Positions 45,691-54,840 of a stretch of 64,000 nt of DNA are shown in pieces; the stretch's first letter is position 1, and each line of letters begins with the position of its first letter. The notes under the pieces are model-generated. The model searched no databases. It was not told the DNA's origin and worked only from the letters and a program-made list of their open reading frames with translations. Origin of the DNA: Salinisphaera sp040361255 (GTDB lineage: Bacteria > Pseudomonadota > Gammaproteobacteria > Nevskiales > Salinisphaeraceae); NCBI RefSeq assembly GCF_040361255.1, contig NZ_APNG01000013.1, forward strand, positions 62,001 through 126,000. The letters are read 5' to 3'. Made by a program: the position numbers and the translations under genes.

Positions 45691-46048
45691 CGTTGCCGCC
45701 ACAAGCGGTGATTTTGGATCATATCGGTCGATATCGGCCGTTCTGTACTGTTTCTGTAAATATGGCGCAAAGGATAAACACCCGACCGACGCAAACCCGC
45801 GCGCCAAAAATGAGACGAGCTGGCGGCCGCTGACCGCTACTGTATGGCCGCAGATGCGCGCAGCCAAAATGTCTTTTCCAATCAGCCGATTGGGTCAGTT
45901 TTCGAGAGTATCCGAATTACCCCCCAAAAACAGGTTATTGGCGCAAAAAGGTGGCCGCTGAAATGATTGCCTGCACGATAATGATGCGCACGCCGGCTAC
46001 GATGCATAAACTCGCGCCCTTGTTACCCTTGCGAACAAGAAAGCCTCG
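45691..46048. other. Divergent intergenic region, no gene seen
   Basis: 358 bp between the kinase and the DUF945 gene. It contains a direct repeat ATATCGGTCG / ATATCGGCCG near 45720-45740, close to the kinase start, and a C-rich run near 45920. No coding frame, small RNA or known motif was recognised. Confidence 0.5.
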
Positions 46049-47443
46049 ATGAGTAAAAAGACGATCGGCATCGCCGTCGTAGCGATCCTATTGGTGTTGG
46101 TTGCCGGCGTTGCGCCCTACTGGATCGGTACCAAGGTGGAAAACGAGTTCCGTGACGGCATTGCCCAGGCACGCACCGAATTCGGCTACCCCATCGAGGT
46201 GACCGGTTATGAGCGCGGCTGGCTGCATTCGCATGCAGTCACACAGCTACGTATCGAGGACAAGACCTTCGATATCGAGCACGACATCACCCACGGCCCG
46301 CTGCTCGTTTTCGGCTGGGCTCGCATCCACAGCACGCTGCCGCTCGATGTGGCCCCCAAGCTCGACCACTTTTTCGACGGCCCGCCGCTGGTGGCGGACA
46401 CGCGACTCGGCTTCGGCGGCGGTTACCGTATCGATATCCACTCGCCGGCGTTCGACAAGGATGTGCCGGACTATCCGGATGCGCATGTCCGCTGGGACGG
46501 CCTTGAAGGCCATTACGCGCGCGACGACAACCAAGTGGATTTCCAGCTCGGCGGCGGCGGTCTGCAAATCGACGCTGGCGATCGCCATGTTCTGGTCGAG
46601 GATATCGCCCTGAGCGGTTCGGGCAGTGCCATGGCCAACCTCGGCAACGATGATGCCGCGCTGGACTGGGGCAGCCAGTTCGAAGCCAGCGTGGGCAATT
46701 ACCGTGTCTACGAGAAACCCGGGCTATTCGATATCAGCTACGGCATGCGCCTGAAGGCCAACAGCACGCAGGCCGAAGACGACACGGTCGAACTGCATGC
46801 CGGTTACGACATCACCGATCTGCGCGTTAAAGGCACCCCGAGCGACGGCGAACCGGTCGATATCGACATCGACAACGCCGCCATCAAACTCGACCTGACC
46901 GGCTTGCAGGCCGATCCGCTGGAGCAGTTGATCGTGGCAATGCGCGATCTCGACCCGGCCAATCTGTCGCCCGAACAGATCCAGGCACGTACCGGTCGCG
47001 CGCTGATCGAGCTGGGGCCAGAGATCCTGTCGGGCACGCCCAAGCTCAGCGTGGCGATCCCGGCCATCGACACCGGCCACGGCCAGGCACGTGCGCTCGC
47101 CAGTGTGGGGCTGTTTTCGCCCGACGAGTTACCACAGCAGCTCAAGGAAATGGCGCGCGAAATGCCCCTGATGGCGCTGGCCCAGCGGCTGACGCTCGAT
47201 GCGGATGTATTCGTCGACCAGCAACTTATCGACTGGACCGCGACAAAGCTGGCCAGCGAAAAGCCGGCCATGGCACGCGATCTGCGCACGCAGCTCGACG
47301 CCCTGGTGCAACAGGGGCTGCTCATGCGCGAAGACGGCGCCGTGGGTTTGAAGCTGCATACGGATGTGAACACCGTGGTGCTCAACGGGCGCACCATCCC
47401 GGCGCAACAGCTCAAGCCCCTGTTCGACAGCCTGTTTCAGTAG
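46049..47443 (+). CDS. DUF945 (YdgA-like) family protein
   Basis: A 464-residue protein with an N-terminal signal-anchor (about residues 5-24, IGIAVVAILLVLVAG) followed by PYWIGTKVENEFR and YPIEVTGYERGWLHSHAVT, the opening signature of DUF945/YdgA. The rest is periplasmic and beta-rich, ending near LKPLFDSLFQ. Family function is poorly defined, and the protein is probably anchored in the inner membrane facing the periplasm. It is monocistronic and ends at a strong hairpin shared with the convergent LprI-like gene. Confidence 0.85.
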   Translation: MSKKTIGIAVVAILLVLVAGVAPYWIGTKVENEFRDGIAQARTEFGYPIEVTGYERGWLHSHAVTQLRIEDKTFDIEHDITHGPLLVFGWARIHSTLPLDVAPKLDHFFDGPPLVADTRLGFGGGYRIDIHSPAFDKDVPDYPDAHVRWDGLEGHYARDDNQVDFQLGGGGLQIDAGDRHVLVEDIALSGSGSAMANLGNDDAALDWGSQFEASVGNYRVYEKPGLFDISYGMRLKANSTQAEDDTVELHAGYDITDLRVKGTPSDGEPVDIDIDNAAIKLDLTGLQADPLEQLIVAMRDLDPANLSPEQIQARTGRALIELGPEILSGTPKLSVAIPAIDTGHGQARALASVGLFSPDELPQQLKEMAREMPLMALAQRLTLDADVFVDQQLIDWTATKLASEKPAMARDLRTQLDALVQQGLLMREDGAVGLKLHTDVNTVVLNGRTIPAQQLKPLFDSLFQ

Positions 47444-47451
47444 GCCAACTC

Positions 47452-47489
47452 GCGGTAAGGCCGGCCATCTCGCCAGCTGGCCTTACCGC
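47452..47489. terminator. Bidirectional terminator hairpin
   Basis: GCGGTAAGGCC (47452-47462) pairs perfectly with GGCCTTACCGC (47479-47489), loop 16 nt. It lies between convergent DUF945 and LprI-like genes and overlaps the last codons of the latter. Confidence 0.6.
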
Positions 47490-47908
47490 TGTTCGAGATA
47501 CGACCACAGCGTCCGGGCCCGGGCGCGCACCAGCGCGTTGCGGGCCTGGCCGACATCCAGCGCGGCCGAGGTGCCATGGCTTTCGCGCGTGAACAGCCGG
47601 TTCAAGAACTCGAACTCGGCGTCGAGGAAGGCCAACCAGCGGCGCTGACTGGCCCGTAAGCCCGCTTGCTGGGCCGGGGTCAGGCGGGTCATCAGCTGCT
47701 TATAGGCAGTATTGAGCTCGTCGTCCAAGGCCTGGGCCATGTCGGTGCTGGCCTGATTCATGGCCCGCGTCGTCGACGCATTGGCAAGCCGTGCGTCATA
47801 GGCGGCCATGCGCGCCTGGAAGTCGTCGACATAAGCCGGCGCATCCGGATTGGTGATTGCGCCGGCGCTGGCGGCCACGCAGAGTAAGAGCATTGCCAGA
47901 TATTTCAT
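47483..47908 (-). CDS. LprI/DUF1311-like secreted protein
   Basis: A 141-residue protein with a signal peptide (residues 1-17, AASAGA). LDDELNTAYKQLMTRLTPAQ and LRASQRRWLAFLDAEFEFLN are the classic LprI-type helical pattern (conserved L.Y..L, QR.W...RD-like). Members are often annotated as lysozyme-inhibitor LprI-like; the activity is untested for most. It probably resides in the periplasm. Cysteines common in some relatives are not present in the mature part. Confidence 0.75.
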   Translation of the reverse strand: MKYLAMLLLCVAASAGAITNPDAPAYVDDFQARMAAYDARLANASTTRAMNQASTDMAQALDDELNTAYKQLMTRLTPAQQAGLRASQRRWLAFLDAEFEFLNRLFTRESHGTSAALDVGQARNALVRARARTLWSYLEQR

Positions 47909-47976
47909 TATCCACTCGGCTTACGCGCTAGGATGAAGCGAATGCATCGACGCTGTCGCGCCTGAGCTCGCCTATC

Positions 47977-48603
47977 ATGACCCAGATCGCCGCCTTTGTT
48001 CGCTCACGACCCACCATACCGCCGGTGCTGCTCGCCGCGGTCGTGCTGTTGTTGCTCAGCGGCTGTGCCGTACTCGACCGGCAAGGCGATAAATCCTCGC
48101 CGGCCGACGGCGAGACCCAGAGCACGCGCGCCCAGCTCAATGCCGGCTATAGCGATCTGTATTCCAACGCGAGCGGGCTGGCGAAGGTCGACACCCTGTT
48201 GTACGTGAAATTCGAATCCGACGACGTGGAGCGCGTTGTCACCGAGATGACCGACTACTGCGCCGCGCTCGCGCAACGCCTGGAAGCGCTCGCGGCCGAT
48301 TATCCCGCGCTCGATCTGCACCAGCAGGTTGACCCGCCGATCATCAAGGCCGCACGCGACGCCCAGAAGAAAGCCAATCTCAAACGCTTCGCACCGGTGG
48401 TCGGCGATTCCGGCACCGCCTTCGAGCGCGGCCTGCTCATCCGCCTGCTGGGCGCGGCCGACCAGCAACACTATATGGCCGCGACACTGGCCGAACGCGA
48501 ACCCAACCCCGCGCTGTCGAAAATCATGGCCGAGACGGGCGAACGCTTCGCCGGTTTCTATGACGAAATCGACCGTCTGCTCAAGGCGCGTTTTTATCGT
48601 TAG
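47977..48603 (+). CDS. Hypothetical lipoprotein
   Basis: A 208-residue lipoprotein: hydrophobic residues 16-28 lead to the lipobox LLSGC (Cys about 30). The mature part is helical and charged. YSDLYSNASGLAKVDTLLYVKFES (key Y, K, F) and LERGLL-like segments (AFERGLLIRLLGAADQQHY) suggest a four-helix ferritin-like or DUF4142-like bundle, but I do not recognise the family firmly. It overlaps the convergent DUF3820 gene by 23 bp. Divergent from the LprI-like gene. Confidence 0.7.
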   Translation: MTQIAAFVRSRPTIPPVLLAAVVLLLLSGCAVLDRQGDKSSPADGETQSTRAQLNAGYSDLYSNASGLAKVDTLLYVKFESDDVERVVTEMTDYCAALAQRLEALAADYPALDLHQQVDPPIIKAARDAQKKANLKRFAPVVGDSGTAFERGLLIRLLGAADQQHYMAATLAEREPNPALSKIMAETGERFAGFYDEIDRLLKARFYR

Positions 48604-48811
48604 CGCGGCGTAGCGGCGCCAGCAACGGTTTCAGGCCGTTGTGGTCGATTTCGTGCATGAGCGCGAGCAGCCGACCAATCTCGCCCCGGGGAAAGCCGCT
48701 GCGGGCGAACCAGTTGAGATAATGGCCGGGCAGGTCGGCGATCACACGGCCTTCGTACTTGCCGAAGGGCATGGTGCGGGTGACCAGTTTTTGCAGATCC
48801 GCCGTATCCAT
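48581..48811 (-). CDS. DUF3820 family protein
   Basis: A 76-residue protein with MPFGKYEGRVIADLPGHYLN (about 14-33) followed by WFARSGFPRGEIGRLLALMHE, the full DUF3820 signature. The family resembles an exonuclease-associated fold and some members are called putative quorum-sensing-regulated virulence factors; function is not established. It lies 8 bp after the hydrolase-like gene on the same strand, so probably cotranscribed. Confidence 0.88.
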   Translation of the reverse strand: MDTADLQKLVTRTMPFGKYEGRVIADLPGHYLNWFARSGFPRGEIGRLLALMHEIDHNGLKPLLAPLRRANDKNAP

Positions 48812-48819
48812 TGGGCTTT

Positions 48820-49737
48820 TCAGGCCGGGGCGCCGAGCGCGGCGATAAAACGATCATAAGCGTCGAAGAACGCGTCCGGCTGCTGAAAATAGGGCAAGGC
48901 GCCCGCATCAAAGGATGTCACACGCGACTGGGTATGCGCCTCGACGATATCGCGGGCAGCGGCATCGGAGAAATCACTGCGTTTACCGTAGGCTAACCAG
49001 ACCGGCTGGCTCAGGCCGCGGTACAGTCCGGCCGCGTCGGCACTGAACAGATAACCGGAAAGAAACGACCATGGCGCATGGCGCGCGCCCGGCTGGTGGG
49101 CGCTGCGATAGGCATAGTCGATAAGGCCCGGGTCTACATCCTTGCCGCCAAAGGTTTTTTCCAGAAAGTAACGAATACTGGCCCGGCTCGAAAGCGCGCT
49201 GAAAAGCCCGCGTGACAGCGCGTTCGAGGCCGTGATCGCGCCGTACAGCCAGCGCTTGCCCCGCGTTGCATCGCCATGCGGGCGCGCCGATGCCCGGGTG
49301 TCGACACCTGCCGGGCTGACCAGCGCGATACTGCGATAGCGCCCGGGTCGCTGCTGGGCCGCGCGGGCCAGATACTGGCAAGCGACCGAACAGGCCATCG
49401 CATCGACCTGGTCTGCCCCGGTATCGGCCGCAATCTGCTCGATCCAGGCATGGATGGCATCGGTCATCACGCCTGGCGTGTAGCGTATCGCCGCTCGCGT
49501 GCTGAAACCGTAGCCGGGCAGATCGATCGCGGCGACCGGTCGTCTGCCGCGATAGCGATCGTAAACCGGCTTGACCTCGTAGGCCGACGCCGCCGCGTTG
49601 ATACTGTGTACCAGCACCAGCGGCACTCCGCCCGCGCCATCGCCCTTGTCGAAATAATAGCTGATCGTGCCGACATCGGTTTCGAACGTGCGCCGTTCGC
49701 CCGCCAGGGCCGCCGGTAGGTTATCACTTGTGTTCAT
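48820..49737 (-). CDS. Alpha/beta hydrolase-fold protein with altered active site
   Basis: A 305-residue alpha/beta-hydrolase. LVLVHSINAAASAYEVKPVY (about 40-59) is the oxyanion region of a subgroup seen in several bacteria, and AAIDLPGYGFS the next strand. The nucleophile elbow reads DAMACSVACQYL (S117 in ACSVA) where GxSxG is usual. Near the C-terminus, GALPYFQQP has Tyr (about Y283) where relatives usually carry the catalytic His. Catalysis is therefore uncertain. ATG 49737 is used; the open frame continues to 49779. Confidence 0.75.
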   Translation of the reverse strand: MNTSDNLPAALAGERRTFETDVGTISYYFDKGDGAGGVPLVLVHSINAAASAYEVKPVYDRYRGRRPVAAIDLPGYGFSTRAAIRYTPGVMTDAIHAWIEQIAADTGADQVDAMACSVACQYLARAAQQRPGRYRSIALVSPAGVDTRASARPHGDATRGKRWLYGAITASNALSRGLFSALSSRASIRYFLEKTFGGKDVDPGLIDYAYRSAHQPGARHAPWSFLSGYLFSADAAGLYRGLSQPVWLAYGKRSDFSDAAARDIVEAHTQSRVTSFDAGALPYFQQPDAFFDAYDRFIAALGAPA

Positions 49738-49806
49738 GGCAGCTCGCTGCTCGAAAAAGGAATGGCCGCGCCTGTGCATGCTACGCCATGGCCGGTTGCA
49801 GCGCGT

Positions 49807-50550
49807 CTAGAGTCTGGCCAGCAGTTCCTGTTTCTTGGCCGCGAACTCGGCTTCGCTGAGCACGCCCTGTCGCTTGAGCTCGCCCAGGCGCTCCAGTGCA
49901 TCGAGAATGGCGTCGTGCGGCGAGCCAGTCGCACCCGCTCGCGCTGCGGGCGCCGAATCGCCCGCGTCGTGGTCGGCGATACATGCCAGATCGGCGAGCA
50001 CGACTTCACCGATCTGGCTGGTGAAAACGATCTCGCCTGTCTCGGCGGTCTGCGCCTGAGCCACGCCGGTAATATGATGCGCACCCGTGGCATAAAGCGT
50101 GACCCGCCCCGCGCGACGAATCGCCAGCCGCGCCGGGCCGTCGAAATAGGCATAGGCCAGGCTGGCATTTTCGCCACGCGCGGCCGGCTCGCCCAAATCG
50201 GCCGGCCACCAGCGCTCGTGCGCGGGCACCACGGTATCCCAGCCACGCGCATTCGGATTGATTCGCCAGGGTTCGTGACGCCGGTCTGCGGCCTGTTCGC
50301 GAAACAGGCGCGACAGGGCATTACACAAGGCATCGATACGATTTTTGAGCACCTGATTGGCCGGCTCGGTGATCATGATCAAACCGCCGCGCATCCACTG
50401 GCCCGGGCCCGCGAACTCCGGGTGATCGAACATCGCCATATCGCCGCCGCCTTGGACCACGGCAGACCACAGATGCGCCACCGCGGCCACGCTAAAGCCA
50501 AAGCGTTCGGCATGATCGGCAAGCTGAGCCGGGCTGGCGGAATCGTTCAT
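49807..50550 (-). CDS. SHOCT domain protein
   Basis: A 247-residue protein without signal or membrane segments. Residues 1-180 form a domain I do not recognise, containing WMRGGLIMITEPANQVLKNR and PWRINPNARGWDTVVPAHER. After a low-complexity linker (about 195-210), the C-terminal ~30 residues (ALERLGELKRQGVLSEAEF, then KKQELL) are a SHOCT domain, a short oligomerisation module. The function is unknown. A gap of 69 bp separates it from the downstream hydrolase gene. Confidence 0.75.
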   Translation of the reverse strand: MNDSASPAQLADHAERFGFSVAAVAHLWSAVVQGGGDMAMFDHPEFAGPGQWMRGGLIMITEPANQVLKNRIDALCNALSRLFREQAADRRHEPWRINPNARGWDTVVPAHERWWPADLGEPAARGENASLAYAYFDGPARLAIRRAGRVTLYATGAHHITGVAQAQTAETGEIVFTSQIGEVVLADLACIADHDAGDSAPAARAGATGSPHDAILDALERLGELKRQGVLSEAEFAAKKQELLARL

Positions 50551-50748
50551 GGCGAGATAACGGGCGAATGCATGAGGTGGCCTATTCTAGGGTCTGTCGC
50601 GGCATTCGCGTGCCGCAGGTTTGTGTTGCAATACAGGCTTCGGTCCACACCGGTTATCAAGCCGGCAGCCAACAGCCGGGCCGGTCAGCGGTTTTCAATG
50701 GCGTCGCAGCCGGCGGCCGCGGCAACGGTTTGCCCGTGAGGAGTTTCC

Positions 50749-51363
50749 ATGCGCTTTCGCATGCCGCGCGCGTCGCTCGATGCCCCCTATAGCGTCAGTC
50801 TCGAGATCAAGAAGAGCCAGTTCATCGGCTGGTGCGCGGCCATCGATCGCGCCGAGGAGGCACAGCGACTGGTCGCGCTTGCCCGTGAGCGCTATCCCGA
50901 TGCCACGCATCATTGTTCGGCGTTTATCGCCGGCGCGCCGGGCGAGTATCAGGCCATCGGTTTTGCCGATGATGGCGAGCCCGGCGGCACCGCGGGCCGG
51001 CCGATGTACCAGGTGCTCGAGGGTAGCGGTCTGGGCCGGATCGCCTGTGTGGTGATTCGTTATTTCGGCGGCATCAAGCTGGGCACCGGCGGTCTGGCGC
51101 GGGCCTATGCACAGACCGTGAGCGCGCTGCTGGCCGATCTGCCCACCTGCGAATACATACCGCGCCGCCCGCTCGTGCTCGAGCTCGGCTTTGCCGACGA
51201 ACAGCCCGCCCGTGCCTGGCTTGCCGAGCACGAGGGCGATATCGTCGATGCTGCCTACCATGCGGCGGGCGTTAGGCTGACCGTGGCCTGGCCGTTAGAC
51301 GCAGGCGTCACACTGGCCGAACTCGACGCCCGCCTGGGCGGGCGCCTGGTCTGTTGCGAGTAG
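50749..51363 (+). CDS. YigZ/IMPACT family protein
   Basis: A 204-residue YigZ-like protein. VSLEIKKSQFIGWCAAIDRA opens the IMPACT domain; ATHHCSAFIAG (about 46-56) and FADDGEPGGTAGRPMYQVLE (about 66-85) are the signature, followed by VVIRYFGGIKLGTGGLARAY. A smaller C-terminal domain (about 140-200) resembles the EF-G domain V-like part. The family may bind RNA or act in translation control; unproven. GAGGAG before ATG 50749 is a strong ribosome site. Confidence 0.9.
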   Translation: MRFRMPRASLDAPYSVSLEIKKSQFIGWCAAIDRAEEAQRLVALARERYPDATHHCSAFIAGAPGEYQAIGFADDGEPGGTAGRPMYQVLEGSGLGRIACVVIRYFGGIKLGTGGLARAYAQTVSALLADLPTCEYIPRRPLVLELGFADEQPARAWLAEHEGDIVDAAYHAAGVRLTVAWPLDAGVTLAELDARLGGRLVCCE

Positions 51364-51364
51364 C

Positions 51365-51643
51365 TCAACCGCGCTCGGTGACTTCTAGCAGGTGATAGCC
51401 GAACTGGGTTTTCACCGGGCCCTGTACTTCGTTGAGCGGCGCGCTGAAGACCACTTCGTCGAACGCCGGCACCATCTGGCCACGACCGAAGGTGCCCAAC
51501 TCGCCACCCTTGCGGCCAGACGGGCAGGATGAATGCTCACGCGCGACCTCGGCGAAGTCACGACCGTTTTCGATGTCTTTCTTGAGCTCGAGGCACTTGT
51601 CTTCGCTGTCGACGAGAATATGACGGGCGCTGGCTTTGGTCAT
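51365..51643 (-). CDS. ppiC: Parvulin-type peptidyl-prolyl isomerase (PpiC-like)
   Basis: A 92-residue stand-alone parvulin. ASARHILVDSEDKCLELKKD opens the fold; HSSCPSGRKGGELGTFGRGQ (about 37-56) and QFGYHLLEVTER (about 80-91) hold the active-site residues. Length matches cytoplasmic PpiC. It catalyses cis/trans isomerisation of prolyl bonds. GGAG nine bases before ATG 51643 supports the start. It is convergent with YigZ, one base apart. Confidence 0.92.
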   Translation of the reverse strand: MTKASARHILVDSEDKCLELKKDIENGRDFAEVAREHSSCPSGRKGGELGTFGRGQMVPAFDEVVFSAPLNEVQGPVKTQFGYHLLEVTERG

Positions 51644-51767
51644 GGCAGATACTCCTGCTTTGAAAGATAGGCCCGCCATATTACGGCAATTTCTGCCCAA
51701 ACGACCGCCGATACCGACCCACGAACCGGGCCCGGCCGGAACTGACCCAAAACCGCGACGCGTCCGC

Positions 51768-52370
51768 TTAATCGGACAGGGCGTTGATGTCGTTGATCAG
51801 CTGTCGAAGAATGTCATCGAGCGCGGCCTTGGTGGATTGCTGAACGGCATTTTTCTGGCCGAATGCGCCGGCGAGCATCATCTTGCCCATCTGCGATTTG
51901 CCGCTCGATTCGTACACTTTCGACAACCGTTCGCGCCCGCCCGCTTGCAAGGTCACATGCATGGAGATCTGGGCGGCAAAATCGTTGAACGAATACGTTT
52001 GCAACGCGAATGTCAGCAAGCCGTCGCTTGCCGCGTTGGCATCGGCTACCTTGCGAAGCCCATTGAAGGCGGTCTGTACATCACGCGACTGCAGCGTGTC
52101 GTCGAGCATTTCGCCGATGTCCACGACCCACTTGTTGGCCACACCGGTGCTGAACGCTCTGAATTCGTAGCTCAACGCTGCCGTTCGGGGCGGCAGATAA
52201 TAAGCCGAAGCCCGGTCGGTGGACGGCAGGTTCGAATCGCCAGCGTTTTTCTCAAGATACTGCGGATAGTCGCTCGCGACATGGGTCGCACAGCCGGTCG
52301 AAAGCACCGTCACCGCAACGAAGCAGCACAGCAGAACATGACGGCTTAGCCGTCGAGCGGATACGAACAT
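51768..52370 (-). CDS. Hypothetical lipoprotein
   Basis: A 200-residue lipoprotein with lipobox VLSTGC (Cys about 27). The mature part includes YYLPPRTAALSYEFRAFSTG and VQTAFNGLRKVADANAASDG, then a beta-rich stretch and a helical tail. It resembles Pseudomonas-type outer-membrane lipoproteins with a YajI- or ABC-type beta fold, but I cannot name the family. GGGGGAAAAG precedes ATG 52370 directly. Monocistronic and divergent from the CoA-transferase gene. Confidence 0.75.
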   Translation of the reverse strand: MFVSARRLSRHVLLCCFVAVTVLSTGCATHVASDYPQYLEKNAGDSNLPSTDRASAYYLPPRTAALSYEFRAFSTGVANKWVVDIGEMLDDTLQSRDVQTAFNGLRKVADANAASDGLLTFALQTYSFNDFAAQISMHVTLQAGGRERLSKVYESSGKSQMGKMMLAGAFGQKNAVQQSTKAALDDILRQLINDINALSD

Positions 52371-52567
52371 CTTTTCCCCCAATGAATAGGCATATACCCG
52401 CCGCACCTGGAGCCACCCCCGGCTCGTCGACGTGGGTTCGGCGTTACCGCGTAATCTAGCCATAGTCGGTGGATAAGCCAAATCGACAATCCGTAAGCGG
52501 TATCGTCCCCATGGCCGGCCGATCAATCGACTAAAATGGCGGTTTGTTTGCCCGCCGAATCGCGCCC

Positions 52568-54085
52568 ATGATCGAACTCGCCGCCCAACGCTGCCAACTA
52601 CCGGGCTGGCGCGACCGCCTGCACAGCGCGGATGAGGCGGCGGCGCTCATCCACGATGGCATGACCGTGGGCATGAGCGGCTTCACCCGAGCCGGCGAAG
52701 CCAAGGCGGTACCGCTGGCGCTGGCCCGGCGTGCCGAACGCGATCCGCTCAAGATCACCTTGATGACCGGGGCGTCGCTTGGTCACGATATCGACGGCAT
52801 TCTCGCCGATGCCGGCGTGCTGGCCCGGCGCATGCCGTTTCAGGTCGATAAACGCCTGCGCGGCGCGATCAACCGCGGCGAGGTCATGTTCGTCGACACG
52901 CATCTGTCGGAAATGGCAGAACAGTTGCGCCACGATCAGCTCGGCGCGCTGGATATCGCCGTAATCGAAGCGGTGGCGATTACCGCCGACGGCGGCATCA
53001 TTCCCACCACTTCGGTGGGCAACTCGGCGAGCTTTGTGGCCCAGGCCGACCAGATCATCATCGAACTCAATGTCGCCGCGCCCGAAGCGCTGATCGGGCT
53101 ACACGATATCTATCTGCCCGAAAAGCGCCCGGGGCGGCGCCCGATTCCCATCAGCGCGCCGGATACACGCATCGGCACGCCGCATATTCCGGTCGATCCG
53201 GACAAGATCGCAGCCATCGTGCTCACCACGGAACAGGACAGCCCGGCCGAGATCACCCCCGCCAACGCGACCACCGAACGTATTGCCGAGCACCTGATCG
53301 AGTTTTTCGAAAGCGAAGTGGCCGCTGGCCGGATGAGCTTGTCACTCATGCCGCTTCAGGCCGGCATCGGCAGCGTGGCCAACGCCGTGTTGCACGGGTT
53401 GATGGCCGGGCCGTTCGAAAATCTGACCATGTATTCGGAAGTCCTGCAGGACAGCACCTTCGAGCTGCTCGACCACGGAACGCTGCGTTTTGCTTCGGCG
53501 AGCGCAATCACGTTATCCGATGCTTACGGCGCCAGGGTATGGAACAACCTGGCGCACTATCGCGAGCGCATCGTGTTGCGCCCGCAGGAGCTATCCAACC
53601 ACCCCGGCATGTCGCGCCGCCTGGGGGTGATCGCGATCAACACCGCGATTGAATTCGATATCTACGGCAACGTGAATTCGACTCATATCAACGGCACGCG
53701 CATGATGAACGGCATCGGCGGCTCGGGCGATTTCGCCCGCAACAGTCATCTGTCGATCTTCGTGACCACCTCGACCGCCAAGGCCGGCGCGCTGTCGAGC
53801 GTGGTGCCCTTCGTCAGCCATGTGGATCACGTCGAACACGATGTAGACATTCTCGTGACCGAGCACGGGCTTGCGGATCTGCGCGGGCTCGCGCCGCGTG
53901 AACGCGCCCGCCTGATCATCGATCGCTGTGCCGATCCGTTTTATCGCCCGGCACTGGCTGACTATTTCGAAACCGCCTGCGCACGCGGTGGCCATACGCC
54001 GCATTGCCTGGAACAGGCACTGGCCTGGCATGTGGCCGCCGAACGCGATGGCTCGATGCATGCCATGGTGGCCGGACAGACCTAA
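52568..54085 (+). CDS. Acetyl-CoA hydrolase/succinate CoA-transferase family enzyme
   Basis: A 505-residue class I CoA transferase. HDGMTVGMSGFTRAGEAKAV (about 29-48) opens the first domain; MYSEVLQDST (about 288-297) carries the catalytic Glu E291, and NGIGGSGDFARNSHLSIF (about 379-396) the CoA-binding glycine-rich loop, followed by HVDHVEHDVDILVTEHGLAD. The group includes acetyl-CoA:succinate CoA transferases and acetyl-CoA hydrolases (ScpC, Ach1, AarC); the exact acyl group is unclear. ATG 52568 avoids an 8-residue extension from 52544. Confidence 0.9.
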   Translation: MIELAAQRCQLPGWRDRLHSADEAAALIHDGMTVGMSGFTRAGEAKAVPLALARRAERDPLKITLMTGASLGHDIDGILADAGVLARRMPFQVDKRLRGAINRGEVMFVDTHLSEMAEQLRHDQLGALDIAVIEAVAITADGGIIPTTSVGNSASFVAQADQIIIELNVAAPEALIGLHDIYLPEKRPGRRPIPISAPDTRIGTPHIPVDPDKIAAIVLTTEQDSPAEITPANATTERIAEHLIEFFESEVAAGRMSLSLMPLQAGIGSVANAVLHGLMAGPFENLTMYSEVLQDSTFELLDHGTLRFASASAITLSDAYGARVWNNLAHYRERIVLRPQELSNHPGMSRRLGVIAINTAIEFDIYGNVNSTHINGTRMMNGIGGSGDFARNSHLSIFVTTSTAKAGALSSVVPFVSHVDHVEHDVDILVTEHGLADLRGLAPRERARLIIDRCADPFYRPALADYFETACARGGHTPHCLEQALAWHVAAERDGSMHAMVAGQT

Positions 54086-54307
54086 TCCAGCCGGTACGCG
54101 CCTGTCATACCCGCATCGCACGCAGCTCAGGCTTGCGCCCTGGCGGCCGATAGACGCATAACGGCTCGCGTGCGCACGCCCGCCGCTGCTGTTGATCGCC
54201 ATAGCGTTTGCAGACATCGTCCAGCCCGAGGCCCAGCAACCCGCCCGGGTTGAATCACTGCCGTGCGATATCGTGCCCACACTGCCGCCATCGGAGAATA
54301 AGGATTC

Positions 54308-54757
54308 ATGAGCACTGCGACCCGTGCCCGCGTTGCCGACATCATGACCCGCGAGGTCATCACGCTGAACCACAACCAGACGCTTTACGACAGTCGCGAG
54401 CTGATGGGCGTACATCAGATTCGCCATATACCGATACTCGACGAGGACCATCAGCTGGTCGGGCTGGTGACCCAGAAGATCGTGCTGCGTGAAGCGATCA
54501 AGATTGCCGAAACCCACGGTTCCGATCAGCTGGGCCATCGCATGGGCCAGATACCGTTGGCCGATGTGCTCCAGCACGACTTCAAGACCGTTACCAGCGA
54601 TACGCCGCTGGTCGAGGCCGGCAAGCTGCTGCTAAGCCGCCGCCAGGGCACGTTGCCGGTGGTCGATGACGGCGTACTGGTCGGTATCGTGTCGCATATC
54701 GACTATGTTCGTATGGCCATCGACCTGATCGAAGCCGAGCACGCGTCGGCGTCCTAG
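54308..54757 (+). CDS. CBS domain protein
   Basis: A 149-residue protein made of two CBS motifs. The first is VADIMTREVITLNHNQTLYD to HIPILDEDHQLVGLVTQ (about 9-60), the second PLADVLQHDFKTVTSDTPLV to LPVVDDGVLVGIVSHIDYV (about 82-140). CBS pairs bind adenine nucleotides or related ligands and sense energy state. AAGGATTC before ATG 54308 is the ribosome site. The preceding 222 bp contain no gene. Confidence 0.88.
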   Translation: MSTATRARVADIMTREVITLNHNQTLYDSRELMGVHQIRHIPILDEDHQLVGLVTQKIVLREAIKIAETHGSDQLGHRMGQIPLADVLQHDFKTVTSDTPLVEAGKLLLSRRQGTLPVVDDGVLVGIVSHIDYVRMAIDLIEAEHASAS

Positions 54758-54840
54758 TTCGGCGCACCTGAACCGGCAGCGGGCCATTCGCGGGTTGGGC
54801 CGTTCTAGCATCGGCTAAACCGATGCGCCGATGTCGGCGA

